Positions 50,501 through 62,714 of a stretch of DNA of 64,000 nucleotides are shown one piece after another (within the stretch, counting starts at the first letter, position 1; the number at the start of each line of letters is the position of its first letter). The stretch lies in NCBI GenBank assembly GCA_021904315.1, contig CM038907.1, positions 26,295,223 through 26,359,222 on the forward strand, in the 5' to 3' direction. The stretch is from Sphagnum magellanicum (taxonomy: Eukaryota; Streptophyta; Sphagnopsida; Sphagnales; Sphagnaceae). Both the position numbers and the translations under genes were made by a program. The notes beneath the pieces were generated by a model. That model was not told the origin of the DNA, made no database searches, and saw only the letters and a list, made by a program, of their open reading frames with translations.

Positions 50501-50560
50501 ATACACGTGATCCAACTAATATTTTTTGTCATTGGGTTTATCGGAGTTGTTGTCATCACT
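43443..50560. other. Intergenic region with one eroded ORF
   Basis: No intact gene is seen. A short plus frame at 43767-43973 begins with ACCATG but has no recognised motif. A TATATA run occurs at 44300-44314 and a CT run at 44523-44550. A telomeric motif lies at 45671-45684 and degenerate CATCCATTG..CAACTTCC repeats at about 47040-47470. The rest is AT-rich. Confidence 0.45.
47000..47946 (-). pseudogene. Possible eroded ORF of unknown family
   Basis: The minus strand at 47946-47761 starts MVDETLANFIKQSTQQRKKR and continues with SLPSLSERSKLKSELSRGK, a charged helical composition unlike random AT-rich DNA. Downstream minus-strand frames show further protein-like runs broken by stops. Family unknown; it could be a transposon-borne protein. 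Confidence 0.25.
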
Positions 50561-50576
50561 TGTGAGTAGTTGTCAA

Positions 50577-50905
50577 TCAACAAACTTGAGCACCGAATAA
50601 CTAGAAATCCGGTGCTAAACCAAAAAAAAATCCTCAATTTGGTGACCATTCATCACTGTGTCTTCAGTAGTGCGGGGTCCCCTCCCCCACAAATCTATAT
50701 TTTGCCAAACAAAGCAAGGCCTTGCTTGGACAAGAAGAATGTGCTTTTTGCTTTCTGTTTACATAATAAACTTGAGCACCGAACATCTAGTTTGAAATCT
50801 AGTTGCAGACAAACAGGCTTCAATTCAGCCAACAATCGTGCCCCAGTTTCTTACTTAGTATGCAAGGTCCCACAACTCTCTGTCCTGAACAAACCAGAAG
50901 GCCTT
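50577..50905 (+). repeat. Diverged ~190-bp two-copy direct repeat
   Basis: AACTTGAGCACCGAA at about 50582 and about 50771 opens two copies that also share GGTCCC, CCAAACAAA/GAACAAACC and AGGCCTTG blocks. A (GT)n run (about 50919-50943) follows. Confidence 0.5.
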
Positions 50906-50976
50906 GGACAGAGAGTGTGGGTGTGTGTGTGTGTGTGTGTGTGCATTGCTTCCAGTGTGAGATCAGCAGAGTTCTA

Positions 50977-51069
50977 ATCAGTGTTGGGTGGGTATTAGGA
51001 ACTGGCACCCAAACCCATGGAACCACTGGTTCTCAACAAAATCAAATACCTGCCCAACCCAACACTGAT
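50977..51069. other. Imperfect inverted repeat, possible hairpin or foldback element
   Basis: ATCAGTGTTGGGTGGGTATT at 50977 pairs with AATACCTGCCCAACCCAACACTGAT at 51045-51069, leaving a loop of about 48 bases. It could be a small foldback element or a hairpin RNA source. Confidence 0.5.
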
Positions 51070-51837
51070 CCCTAATCCCCACCTTCCTCTGATCATCATG
51101 ACCCATTATTGTTCTCTCTCTCCACCCAGTGACTAAATTACCCAATTCATTATTGACTAGTGGGCCTCCTCTCACAACTCTGCCATTGGGCCGCTTGTTC
51201 GGTCACCTATCCCAATACTATTCCCTGTTGAAATGGGCTTAACTCTAGAGAGTTCTTATTGGAACCTTGTTAAATTGATATTAATGTAATTTCCATAAAC
51301 AAAAATCACCTTACATTCCCCAAAAAAGAAATCTGTATTGGTCTGAGAATTAGCAAAGTCAGCCCTTCCCAATACTATTCCAAATCAAAGTGAGCTTAAA
51401 CTTCAAAGTTCTTCTTGTGAAAAACCCATTTTTTTAAAAAGTTTAATTTCCAAAGACAAAATATTACTCTAAATTCCATAACTTTTCCTCCATTGGTCTG
51501 AAGATTGCGCAATGACAAGGCATGCACATCGCACGCATGCACAACATCGCATGCACCATGCCCTTGTCAAGGGCTTTCCGATTGTACAAAATATGTAGAG
51601 TGAGAGGCCCCACGGTTTGGGAGGTTTATGGCATGATCACATCCAAACAAACAGAACAGAAAAAACACCGATCTTAATATACAGATTTGTTACCCATGTC
51701 CACCACGAGACTTTTATCTTGTAAGTGCATTTCTCTCTGCCAAGAAAACAAGAAGTCAGTGTGTAGTCTCATCACCGAAGAAGATGTCAGACATAACTCA
51801 GAGTCTTTGCTGCAATCAGATACAGAAGTGAAGTAGC

Positions 51838-51864
51838 AGTAGCAGCAGCAGCAGCAGCAGTAGT
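51838..51864 (+). repeat. (AGC)n trinucleotide repeat
   Basis: About eight AGC units with AGT interruptions. On the minus strand it lies 3' of the small ORF at 52206-51952. Confidence 0.75.
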
Positions 51865-51951
51865 CTAGGAATAGGTTACACAACTTACAACTTTCTGCTG
51901 AGACTTCTGCAACTATACTACAACACAAAATGCATAACTTAATATCAATCA

Positions 51952-52206
51952 TTCAGAGATGGCCCCTCCCCCAGAGCTGCTGCTGCTGCCATCAAACTCG
52001 GAGCGCACTTTACTTAACTCATATCTTCCGTGATCAGCGCTGATGGGTATTTTAATTACTGGATCACTGATGAGAGAGAGACTTTTTGCTGTCATCTGAT
52101 TCTTTTGCTCAAGACAAGCAAAGGTAAAAATCCTTCCGTGAATTGAGTTGAGTTGAATTTGTCGTTTCTCCCTTTGGGGATCTAATTCTTCTTCACTTAG
52201 GCACAT
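51952..52206 (-). CDS. Candidate small protein of unknown function
   Basis: A minus-strand ATG at 52206 opens 84 codons ending SEFDGSSSSSGGGAISE and a stop. The composition is more protein-like and GC-richer than its surroundings, with an acidic N-terminus (LSEEELD). Upstream on the same strand is a CT-rich leader-like tract (about 52283-52260 read on the minus strand). Downstream there are plausible acceptors (ATAGTTGCAG, TCTTGGCAG), so the ORF could be one exon of a larger gene or part of a noncoding transcript. No family is recognised. Confidence 0.3.
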
Positions 52207-53798
52207 AAATGAAACCCCACCCAAATCTCAGATCAGTTGAAGAAAATAGAAAAAATAGAAAGAAAGAGAGAGAGAGAGAGAGATTGTGTGTACCATTCTT
52301 GCAGCTGATCAGCAACAACCAACCCAACCAACCGAAAGCTAATAAAAACACAAATTGTGAGGATAGTACATTAACTGTCCCCATGTGCTCTTCTGTTTTT
52401 GGAGTCTCTTTTTTGTTTGTCTAGGGGGATTTGAATAAAGAAAGACAGACAAAATCTAGACCTAAAATTAACCCCACCCATTTCTGCCAAACTCAAACTC
52501 TTCTTTGCCAAACACTCTCTTTTGCCAAACCTTTTAATTGCAATAACAACACAACAAATCTGTCTTTGCTGGCTGTCCCCATTTGGATTCATAGGCAGGC
52601 CTTTGTGATTGCTCCCATTATGTTGTTTATGATGCTCCCTTGTCCCGTCCCCACTACCAGAGTTATGGTAGAGTTATGATGGCCCCCAATCGGTTGGTAG
52701 GTACGTAGGTAGGTAAGGGATGTGCATTGTGTAAGGACTAGGGATTGTTTTGCTCCAATTCTAATTGGTTAGTTTCTTTCGATTCCTAATGTACACTTTC
52801 ATTTCAGTAAGAACTATAAGTTTTCCATCTAAGGGAACAAATGGTTGTATTTTTTTTATTACATCTTTCAAACCTTCAAAACATGGGTATTGTCATTTTT
52901 TAAATTCTTAATTAAATGAAAAATATAATTTTTAAATAATATTAAATTTTAAATTTTGATGCAAAAAAAATTTTGTAATTAAATTTATGATGACTTAAAT
53001 ATGTGCATATTAAAATTTTAGGTAATAATAAGGTGGGAGAAAAGAAAGGTTCCTTTATCTAATACCTCCCAAACAATATCTTGTTTGATGTAAAGAATGT
53101 AAAATTTTAATATTTAATGTTCTCCTCCCCCCCCTCCCCCCAAGTTGTTGGGCCCTTTTCTAAGCAAAAATTACACATTCATTTGGGTCTATGACAATTT
53201 AATGAACTAGAAGTAATTTGCCCTTTATGGACAAAAATAAGTGTTGTTCAAATATAACAATTACTTTTGAGGATTGTGGTAAAGTTATGTATCATGTTGA
53301 TAAAAATGAATGATTGATGTAGCATTTCATCAAGGCAAATGAAAAATGAATGATTAGGTGTTGAAGGTGTTGAAGGTTACCATTTGTTTGTTGCCCAACT
53401 TCACAAGTATGATAGTTGGGCTTTACATAAGGTTTGTTGGAGAAACAATTGTTTTCATGATGAAGGGTGGCATGTTGGTCTAATGAGGGTTGTATTGTTA
53501 TCTTGCCAAGCTAATTTCATTCTCTAGTATGGTTTTTTTGTTTTTTAATTGTGGGATGTATGATTGTGAATGTTTTCTTGGTGAAAAAAGTGGTGGAAAG
53601 CTTGGTATTGGTTTCACAATTCATGAAGGACATGGATGCAAACATAGGCATTCGATGCAAAAAGGTATATAGGTTACCTTGTTTCTAAGACCACACAAGA
53701 TGATGAAGCATCCTTACCATGAGAGAAATCTAAAAAACTCTAACAAAAAGGTGGTGCAGAAGCTTTATGCAATTGTTACATTATAAACTTACCCCCAA

Positions 53799-53825
53799 CC
53801 CCCCCCCCCCCCCCCCCCCCCCCCC
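53799..53825 (+). repeat. Poly-C tract of 27
   Basis: There are 27 consecutive C, preceded by ACCCCCAA. It is the third long G/C homopolymer in the window. Confidence 0.9.
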
Positions 53826-55014
53826 TCCAATATAAATATTTTAGACCTTGACAAGGTGATTTTATAAGCCTTTTTGTAAATCTTTTTTTTTATCACAAAA
53901 TAAAATCATAGAAAAAAAAAAATCATAACCTCAACCAACTCCCCATTCGATTCAAGACTTTGTGATGGCTTAACAAAACATCCAATTTTCCCCCCCAAAA
54001 GATGAAATGTAAAAACTAACATGTTAATTGTAGCTTCTTTCATAGATTCCATGTTTGTTAACCCTAGAAACACGTAACTTCAACTCAATACATCATATGG
54101 GTCCAATATGCCAAGTTATGGATTGAGTCAAAAAAATTACAAGAAAACAAATATAATATAACCCTCACAAACAAACATTCAAGCATGTAAAATCCCTTTT
54201 AATATGCCCAAGTTTAATGTATCCATCAGTTGTCTTTGATTGTACAATTGTTTTTTATTGCTTTAATATGTGCCAATACATCAAATGTCTCTTGTCCTTA
54301 TATAATACTAAAACTACAAGTAGAAGTTGGATTGTTCTTTTAGCATAGCAAGTGGTGTAATCACCACGGATTTGGGGTTTGAGATCATAGAACTCTTACT
54401 TGTAAAGATAAGTAAAAAATAAAATACAATTAGTCCCTAAAAATAGTGATACACCTCACCGTTATATAATGTTGCAAAGCTAACTTAGCACATTTTGGGT
54501 TTAATGCAAAGCATAAAACTATTGTTTTTGCTTGAATAAAAATATGGAGAATGTGAATCACTAGAAATTCAACTGTCAATGTCTTAGATGTGAAAGGTGA
54601 CTTCTATAATCATTAAGTTCTAGAACTAGACCTAGGTCATAATGATTAATTGAATAAGAATGAAACCTTTCAAAATTTGAAAGAATTCACAAAACAATTG
54701 TGATCTTTTTAAATTTTGGAAATAATTTGCATAGTTCACAAAATGTTACCAATTTCAATCATAATAAAATTATTGGTTATTAGTATTAGCATTGTCACAT
54801 TGCGTCAATGTTGACATTTATGTAATCTAACTTCACATGGGTTAAAAGTCAACCTAATTCAAAGCAACAATTGTTTTGCATGAATTTTTTTTACCCTAAT
54901 GATGATTCAAATTCAGTCGTGATATAGGGATGATTGGCTTGAATTGGGTCCCACCATTATGGTGACCAACATTCCATCACAAAATAAAGACGAATCAAAA
55001 CCATCAAGATGTGG

Positions 55015-55411
55015 TGACTAAATTTTTATCATCATTTTGATTTCAATTTTTAATTTTTAAAAATTATTTTAAGAAAAATTGCAACTAAAATTTGGTTGTT
55101 CCTATGGACCAAGGTGTCCAAATGACTAAGACCAACTCCACTTCAGTCATAATTCAACAACTTGAATCTAGTCCCCCAAAAAATTAAAAAAATTGATCGT
55201 CCATGTTTAGCAACTAAGTTTTGATCACCATCTCAATAATCAAAAATTCATTTTTTGTCATTTTTAAAAAAAATTTGCAACTAAATTTTGATAATTCATA
55301 TGGATTGGGGTGGACTTGGGTAGACAATATGCTCATAAGGACTAAAACCATGTTGACCATATCCATTCCAATCACAATCCAACAATGACCAAAATCTAGT
55401 CTCCAAAAACA
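55015..55411 (+). repeat. Two ~196-bp diverged direct repeats
   Basis: Copies begin near 55015 and 55211. Both contain ACTAA(A/G)TTTT, a TTTTTAAAAA block, TTGCAACTAAAATTTGG-like sequence, a GGACCAAGGTG/GGATTGGGGTG block and end in AATCTAGTC. A weaker third copy may precede them from about 54895. Confidence 0.65.
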
Positions 55412-55499
55412 TTTATTTAAAAAATCTTATTTTTATTTTACCAAATTCAATCCTAATCAATAATAAGTGAATTAATAATAACTCAAATGAAAATTGAAC

Positions 55500-58036
55500 A
55501 AAATTAATGGGAAAATTTAGTGAATGTCATCATTGACTCGATAAACCAATGCATTGAACATGACACTAACATGACAATTGACATAAAATCGCATGTCGTG
55601 TCATTTTTAACAACTTTAGTAGAATTTGGTTATTGGATGTTATTACTTGATGAAACAAAATATTGTCATGATAATTTTGTACATCCAACAAATTTGACCA
55701 ATCTAGTTGAAGGAATCTTGTTGTACATGTGCCAAAATGCATCCTTTCTGATTGCTTGCCAAGTCAAAACTTTTATAAAAATCACTTTATAAGAAAAGCA
55801 ATTGTCCATAAAATATATATATTTGTTTTCTAACTACTTCCATTTGCATGCACACATCACTAAATGTCCATGAAGTGTTTATGGAAACTCAATGTTGTTT
55901 TTGCATACATTGGAAAATTTGCAAAGCATTGTCCATATCCTAGAAGTATTGCAATAGAATTAAACACATTCAACACAACGTGCAAAAAAAAAACCCAATT
56001 AACTACAGTTAATGTACATTGATAATAATTAGTTATAATAAACCAAATGTAAATTAAACATAGATTAAATTTTCAATGCAATGATGCCATTTTTGTTAAA
56101 GATACGAAATATGTGCGTCTAAATTTAAACCATTTTTTAACATTAATTGTTTCAATGCATGTGGAAGTTCTCTCATAATCTTCATATAGGTAGAAAAATG
56201 TTTTGCACATTCTTTTGAATTTTGAAATTTTTGATGGGATTTAGTCATAATTCCCAACTTTTAAGCCACACAAGTTGTATATTTGCACTTGTTTGTAATA
56301 TAACATTCAAACATGTTTCCACCACCTGAACATAAGGTTGCATTTGCCATCACAAGACCTAATTTTAATATTTGGCATGTTGGAGCTCATAACACCAATA
56401 AAATTAAAATTGGTGTCGCCAAAGCCAATAATTTGCCTCATCCTACACATAGCACATGCATGAAATTTTACTTTAGATCTGAAGTTAATACATTCATGCA
56501 AACAAGGTGATAGGAATGAAATTTGCAATAAAAGACTATATCATTGAAATGTTTTGCACATAATTTCAAATTATGTTTCATATCATGACCTACTAAATCA
56601 AAAGTAATCACATGCTTAAATGAGGCATCAAAACCTTCAAACTCTCTAAGAACCCTTCATAGTGCTTGGACACATTGATTGTGTTTGATAATCTACCATG
56701 TGTAGTCATGACAATTATCATGGTACATTGTTTTCATAAGAATGATGTGTTTGAATGTTCATAATGATTTGCACTATATTCAAAGGGGGAGCTAGACCTA
56801 TGAATTGATTTGAAATATATAGTGTGACATTGCATGAATCTTAACCAAATTGAATTATGATTTTTGTCATAAAATAAACGTCCTTTTGAATGTGTCTATT
56901 GTTTTATAAATCACCATCCAACAAACAAAAATGCATTATGCCAACTTATGTCATGCTTCAACATTTTCAATTGCAAAACATGAAATTATTAATTTTTGAA
57001 AACATTGTATGGTGTCTTGCAAACATTGTTATTTTAAGTTGAATATTCTCCAAGACCTTCAAAGCTATAAGTAAAATTCCAAGGGATGCCATGACTTTCA
57101 ATCACCAAAATAATTTTTTTAATTTGATTTTACTTTAATCACAAGTAAACATCTATCCAATTCCAAAAGAACCTTGTTAGAATTTGTGAAGGTTACTAAA
57201 TGATGATGCCAACATCAATTTGGAACATTTTCAAATTAAACTAGTGTAACATATCCACATGAGTAACATGATATGGGTTCCGACACTCTACCCTCCCACC
57301 ATTGAATCCCCAACACGTGCAGTATCATAGAAAGCAAATTGCAATCAAATTATATAAGTCAACAACATTTTTTGTGAATAAAAGTGATGCAATCCACCTT
57401 CCACAAGTTAAATTTTAAATGTAAATGAGATTAACCTTGATGGGATGTATTGAAAAACTTTTTGGAAATTTCCTCTCCATCTTTTTTTATTAATGTCAAG
57501 ATTGTATCCATGATTGCTTTCATTCCTTTGTTTAGTTTTGTAATGAAATATGTGATGAATTTCCAATGTATTCTTTTAGTAGAAACACAAATTGCATGGC
57601 ATTTGCATTTGTTGACATTTCATTCTACCAAGTGATCACATATATTATAAGCATACAAATATGGGGACACCCACAATTCATCATCATGAAGATCTATCGA
57701 TGTTAAAGTATTACACATTCAATAATCATAATCATAATATCTCTTGGTCACATTTTAAACATATTGAGTACATTATTCAAAAAATATAATTTGGTTATTC
57801 AAGTGAAGAAAAAATGGAAATTTGAAACTCGTGTCCTTAAATGGTTGTTATTTCGAAACATTCCTAGAACATTTCTCTTTTATATTATGAAATGCATTAG
57901 TTGCAAAAACAAGAAGAAGAATGCACATCAAGAGATGGCCCTCATCCAAATATCTTTCCTCACGTGTAATTTTTCCAAGGGACAACACGAGTGAATGTCT
58001 TGTGACCCTCCCATCATTTGACAATGTAGTATTCAC
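55500..58036 (-). pseudogene. Possible long eroded ORF of unknown family
   Basis: On the minus strand, protein-like runs recur. Examples are GRVTRHSLVLSLGKITREER and EGHLLMCILLL near 58010-57900, VLREFEGFDASF at about 56650, and SPCLHECINF, CRMRQIIGFGDTNF and NLMFRWWKHV at 56510-56310. They sit in two or more frames separated by stops, suggesting one ancient coding region of up to 2.5 kb. I do not recognise the family. Confidence 0.3.
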
Positions 58037-60428
58037 TATAAGAAATTAATGTTGTAATGAGCCCACCCTCACAATCTATATGTTTGTACAAATTTCAAGC
58101 CAACATTACTATATGTAGCAAGTATTGCATACATATTATTGAAAAAGCTAAATAGTACATTATGCATCTAATGATTTGATGTCAATGTAATATAACAAAT
58201 TTAACACATATTAAAAAGAAACCATTGTACATTAACAATGAATAATTTACTACTATATATTTTTGCATTTTTTTTGGGGGGATATATTCACATTATAAAT
58301 GCACCACTTTAGGCAAAAATAGTGACAAATAACCAATGTGATATTAGTGTAGAATAAACATTTTATTGGTGGGAATCTTTTAGCAATCATAAATTAAAGT
58401 AAAACAGACATTTGGATTGTGCACACACAACAACTTTTTGTAACCCAAAATTAATTTTAAATCAAAAGTAACCTTGATCCAATGATCAAATTAAAAGGAT
58501 TGGGTGTTCATTCAATATACATACTATATATAACATGCAATTTTTTTACAACCATAAAATGTCATGTTGGGTGACATGTTCCATTAACAAGGGAAATATG
58601 AATGGGGAAAAAAAAAATGCTCACCTCAACAATCTTCCCCTCTTTCATTTGGCATACTTCTTTCATTAAAATATTTGATAATAATTTTATTATGGCTTAT
58701 TAGTTCACCAAAAAAATCATGTTTCTAACTAAAAGGTTTAAACAAAAGTAATGATTTTCAAAGAGATTGATGGATTTTTTTTCTTATATCATTTTCATTC
58801 TTCACCTAAAATTTTATACACACATATCACCTATAACCTCACTTTTGGAATATATTTTTCATTACATATTTTGTGATGGGTATTATTTTGATCCAAATTA
58901 TATATTCATCACATTATTATTTTTAATCTTGTGTTGAATTATTATTTTTAATTCATTAAGTCAAGTTCCAAACTTCTCCAATCTCCTTAAATTTCACAAT
59001 CTTGTCAAAATTTTGAAATACATGAAATTGTACTTTGCGATAACAATTTTTGGGGGACTCTAATACATTTGTGCCTTTGGACCATGTCAATGTTCATGAT
59101 TTAATTCAATTTCCCTTGCATGGACACATCTTATATTGAACCCTTCACCTTTAAACAAGCTGAAAAGTCTAATAACTATGAATTTACATACAAGGAACAT
59201 GGATAAGAAAAGTACCAACAACTTTGATAAATAGTTGGGTGCATAACAACCCTTGAAACCATGCCCATGTACAAAAGGAATGAAAACTCATTGTATGTCA
59301 TGGCCATGGGTGCATTCTCTCTTTAAGGAACAAATCTTTGCGTAACAACTACTTAGGTTTGTACTTATTATAACTTCAAAATTGATGTAATAAAAAAATA
59401 TTACATTTTGTTTTCATTTCCATGATTGTTACATAATAGGTTATTAAACCCCAAAACATAATATGATGATGGTAAAATTAAAGGATGCAAAAGCACCAAA
59501 ATGTGCCTATAATGCTTGTTTTTTTATCTTAAGTGAGTGTTTAATTGGCCATTATAATGAAGAAATCATCCAATTTAAAATCAACTTTTGTTGTATTATA
59601 TGTGTGTTTGATATAATTTATGTTCAAAACCATCAACTTGCATGCTTACAAAGATTCTTGAATCTGAATATAAACTTTGATATTTATTAGATTATAATTT
59701 TTAAAATATTTTTTAAAAAAATAAATGCATGGATTCTTTCATTAAATAATATGAAAATGTCCAATTTATTTAATGTCTAGATGATAAATTTAAATTTCAT
59801 ATAATGCATAATCAATATATGAATATATGGGATGTGTGTGTGTGTATATATATATTATAAATATAAAATATAAAATAGATTAAAAATTTACAAATGGACT
59901 TAACAAATATTTAAACATGTAAATTAATTAAAAAATTTTGAAACCAAAGTTTGTAATTTAAATTTCATAAAGGCAGCATTGCATTTAGACCGTCAATTTC
60001 ACATATCTTGAAAAGTAGTTAATTTAAACCATTAATGTGTGCCTTTGAAAAAATGAATACACCTAAACCATTAATTAGGGGTGCAAAGATGTTTCCCGTT
60101 ATACCGTTAGGTCAAAATGGTGCCACCCATCGTGAAGCAAGTTGCACAATGCACATTATATTTGAAACACATGTTCCTTGACTTCTTTGAATTGTAACTT
60201 CATTTCGAATTTTTTTGTTGAACTTGGAAAGCTTTGAAGGTGAACAACAATGGCTTAGTTAAGTATGATGATATTTTGAAGATTTTATGTTCTCTTTTAA
60301 TTATCTTCAGATCGTTGAAGTTAGCATTGTTGAGGTTGTGTCATAATTTTTTGCAAATTTTGGTGGGATTGTGGCACAGTGTCAAGGTTTGTCGTAGGTT
60401 TTAGGTGGGTCACTTGATGTTTGCAACC

Positions 60429-61542
60429 ATGCCAAGGAAAAAGTTAAAAATAAATAAAATTAGTGATGTAGTTTAGGAAACCTTAAAGAGGACATTCGTA
60501 CTAAAGGAGAATAAAACAGATGACTCCAATGAAGATGTCTTCTTCGTGCCACTAAATAGTCCAATAGCTTTGAAACCTACATTTATTAAACTAACCCCTT
60601 CAGCATTGCATCACCATTATACACCATCAAAATTTAGAATGTTATTAAACTTGCATGAAAAGATTGTTAAATAATTGCTTGATTTTCGACTTTTTGGCTA
60701 TCCTACTTGATGATGTATTCCTAGTTTCGAACGATGTTCAGTTCTTGTTCTTGCAAGTTCAAGATGCAAACTTCCAAAGTCTGCAATGCCTACTAGATTT
60801 GAGGTGCTAGGGAAGACAATGCGACCTAGAAATCAAGCATCGTTTTCAAGCCATAATGTTTGTTAAACTAACCTACCAATGTTTTCAAAGATTTGGTGAT
60901 GATTGTTTCTTAAACTTTGTTGTCCAATATGCTCAAAAGTTATGGGCATCATCTTAGGGTCTATTTGCACTAAGGATCATGACTTAATTATGTAAGGAAT
61001 AAACAAATGTGATGTCCATCAAGGAGATTTTGACATCACTAGGAACAACTATTCAATAGGAATCTGGCCAAGAAAAATGAAGAGCTACCATTCGGGAATG
61101 GGTGAAGAGGTGTAGGGCTCATAAAATAACAACGACAATAATAGAAAAGGAAGTTATCAGTCATGAATGTGAAGAGTTAGATATAGTAATGTCAAAGTTG
61201 GATCATCATGTTAGGTCATATCCACCCACACACTACTTGGAGTTTAGTAATATAGAAACACAAAAGCTTTCTACAAATGTTGCAAGACAAATGGATTTGT
61301 TCACTATCATCTAGTTGATACATGTTCCTTTTGAAATTCAACATGAAGCTATTGGAAAGTTTCTAAGTCATTCCCTACTCAAAGATATGGTTCCTCTTTA
61401 CCTAACTGATCCAGGGGTTATAAAACATAAGTATGATGTGTTGCAAAACATGAAAGAAGGCATCAATACACACTTGGGAGGTTGTAGAAAATCGAAGCTA
61501 GTCATGGTTAAAAACATTGTGTGCACATTAACATCATCATAG
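60429..61542 (+). pseudogene. Eroded ORF of unknown function next to the LTR element
   Basis: From ATG at 60429 (MPRKKLKINKI, basic) the frame reads through a few stops to about 60866. It then shifts once and continues to 61542 with stops mainly of TAG type. Protein-like runs include EDVFFVPLNSPIALKP, CFQRFGDDCFLNFVVQYAQK, REWVKRCRAHKITTTIIEKE, HECEELDIVMSKLDHHVRSY and HVPFEIQHEAIGKFLSHSLL. The product would have been about 370 residues, helical and charged. It ends about 30 bases before the LTR-like repeats. No family could be assigned; it may be host-derived or belong to another transposon. Confidence 0.45.
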
Positions 61543-61575
61543 TCCATTACTAGCAAAAGAGTTGTAGCCAAAGTG

Positions 61576-61806
61576 TCATGGCCTAGGATATTTTGGGATA
61601 CTTTTGGCAATATCATGGCTTAGGATATTTTGGGATACTTTTGGCAATATCATGGCTTAGGATATTTTGGGATACTTGGGATACTTTTGGCAATATCATG
61701 GCTTAGGATATTTTGGGATACTTGGGATACTTTTGGCAATGTCATGTCCTACGATATTTTTGGATACTTTTGGCAATATCATGGCCTAGGATATTTTGGG
61801 ATTAGT
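61576..61806 (+). repeat. Six 37-bp U3 repeats
   Basis: Units start at 61576, 61613, 61650, 61696, 61742 and 61779. The basic period is 37 (TCATGGCTTAGGATATTTTG followed by GGATACTTTTGGCAATA). Units 3 and 4 carry an extra 9-base GATACTTGG and so span 46. Such arrays in LTRs commonly hold enhancer activity. Confidence 0.85.
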
Positions 61807-61817
61807 ATGGTTCAGGG

Positions 61818-61883
61818 TTATAAAAGGAAATAATCTGGGGAACAACCCTTCAACAGATCAACACCAGTTGATGGATCAATAAA
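61818..61883 (+). promoter_or_regulatory. LTR TATA box and polyadenylation signal
   Basis: TTATAAAAGG at 61818-61827 is followed 51 bases later by AATAAA at 61878, the spacing expected of an R region. Confidence 0.6.
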
Positions 61884-62714
61884 GCTTGTTTTGTCTTGTA
61901 ATTCTCCACTTGTTTGTAGTCGGTCCATAACAGTTTGATCTGCTCCTTCTTCTTGTTTGTTTATTTTGTTGTTTCAATAAGTAGCTAGAGGTATCTTGGG
62001 GTGAAACTTAGAAAGGTTATAGAAGATTATAGACGTTTCTACTCTCAAAGTTTCAAAAGAAAAGGATATGTTTTGTGAGAGTTAAGAGCTTTTGAAAACT
62101 CTGTGTCAGATTTGGTTTTTTGGTCATATCTCCTTTGTTTAAGCTTTTTTGGGTCTGTAACTTTGTGATCTTATAGATCATATAGGAATATATGTGTGAG
62201 AGAAATTTCATGTCATTTGGACTTGTATTGTGAGAGATCCAAGCATCTGAAGTTTCAGTCTCAATTTTGAAGTCAGTTTCTTTCAAAAGTGATATCTCTT
62301 TCTGGTCATCATCAATAGGGCTGAAATTTTGAGCAGATATAGAAGACATATATTTTATGTGTCTCTCAAAATCTCAAGGATTTTGGAGTTTTTGAGAGCG
62401 AATTGTAAGTCATTTTGTGTTCAGGTCCTAGTTTGAGGTGGCTTCAAGGAAGTAGCAAGATCTTTCACTTTCCGAAGTTAAATGAGCTGAGATTTTATGA
62501 CAAGGTAGTAGACATAGTTGTTCATGTTTTACCAAAATTTTAGAATGATCCAAGGTCATATGTGAGCAATGTAGCTTTGCAAAATTGCTATGACAGAAGT
62601 TTGTTTTGAAAAGACATCAAAGCCAAAGTTTTGAAGTGGAGCAAATACAACTTGGGAGATCTTGAAGGAAGGAGTTTGAAGATTAGGAAGCGCAAAAGTG
62701 TGAGAACTACCACC

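Larger units (their letters stand above)
52700..60420. other. Intergenic AT-rich DNA
   Basis: No intact gene. It holds the poly-C tract at 53799-53825, the 196-bp direct repeat at 55015-55411, the eroded minus-strand ORF at about 55.5-58.0 kb, and GTGTGTATATATA at about 59834. Much of the rest is low-complexity A/T. Confidence 0.5.

Noticed and set aside
61576..61806. CRISPR-like regular repeats
   Set aside because: Units are directly tandem without unique spacers, and the context is a plant LTR.
61630..61833. 67-codon ORF rich in GYFW repeats
   Set aside because: It is simply the 37/46-bp LTR repeat array read in one frame; the repetitive aromatic peptide has no family features.
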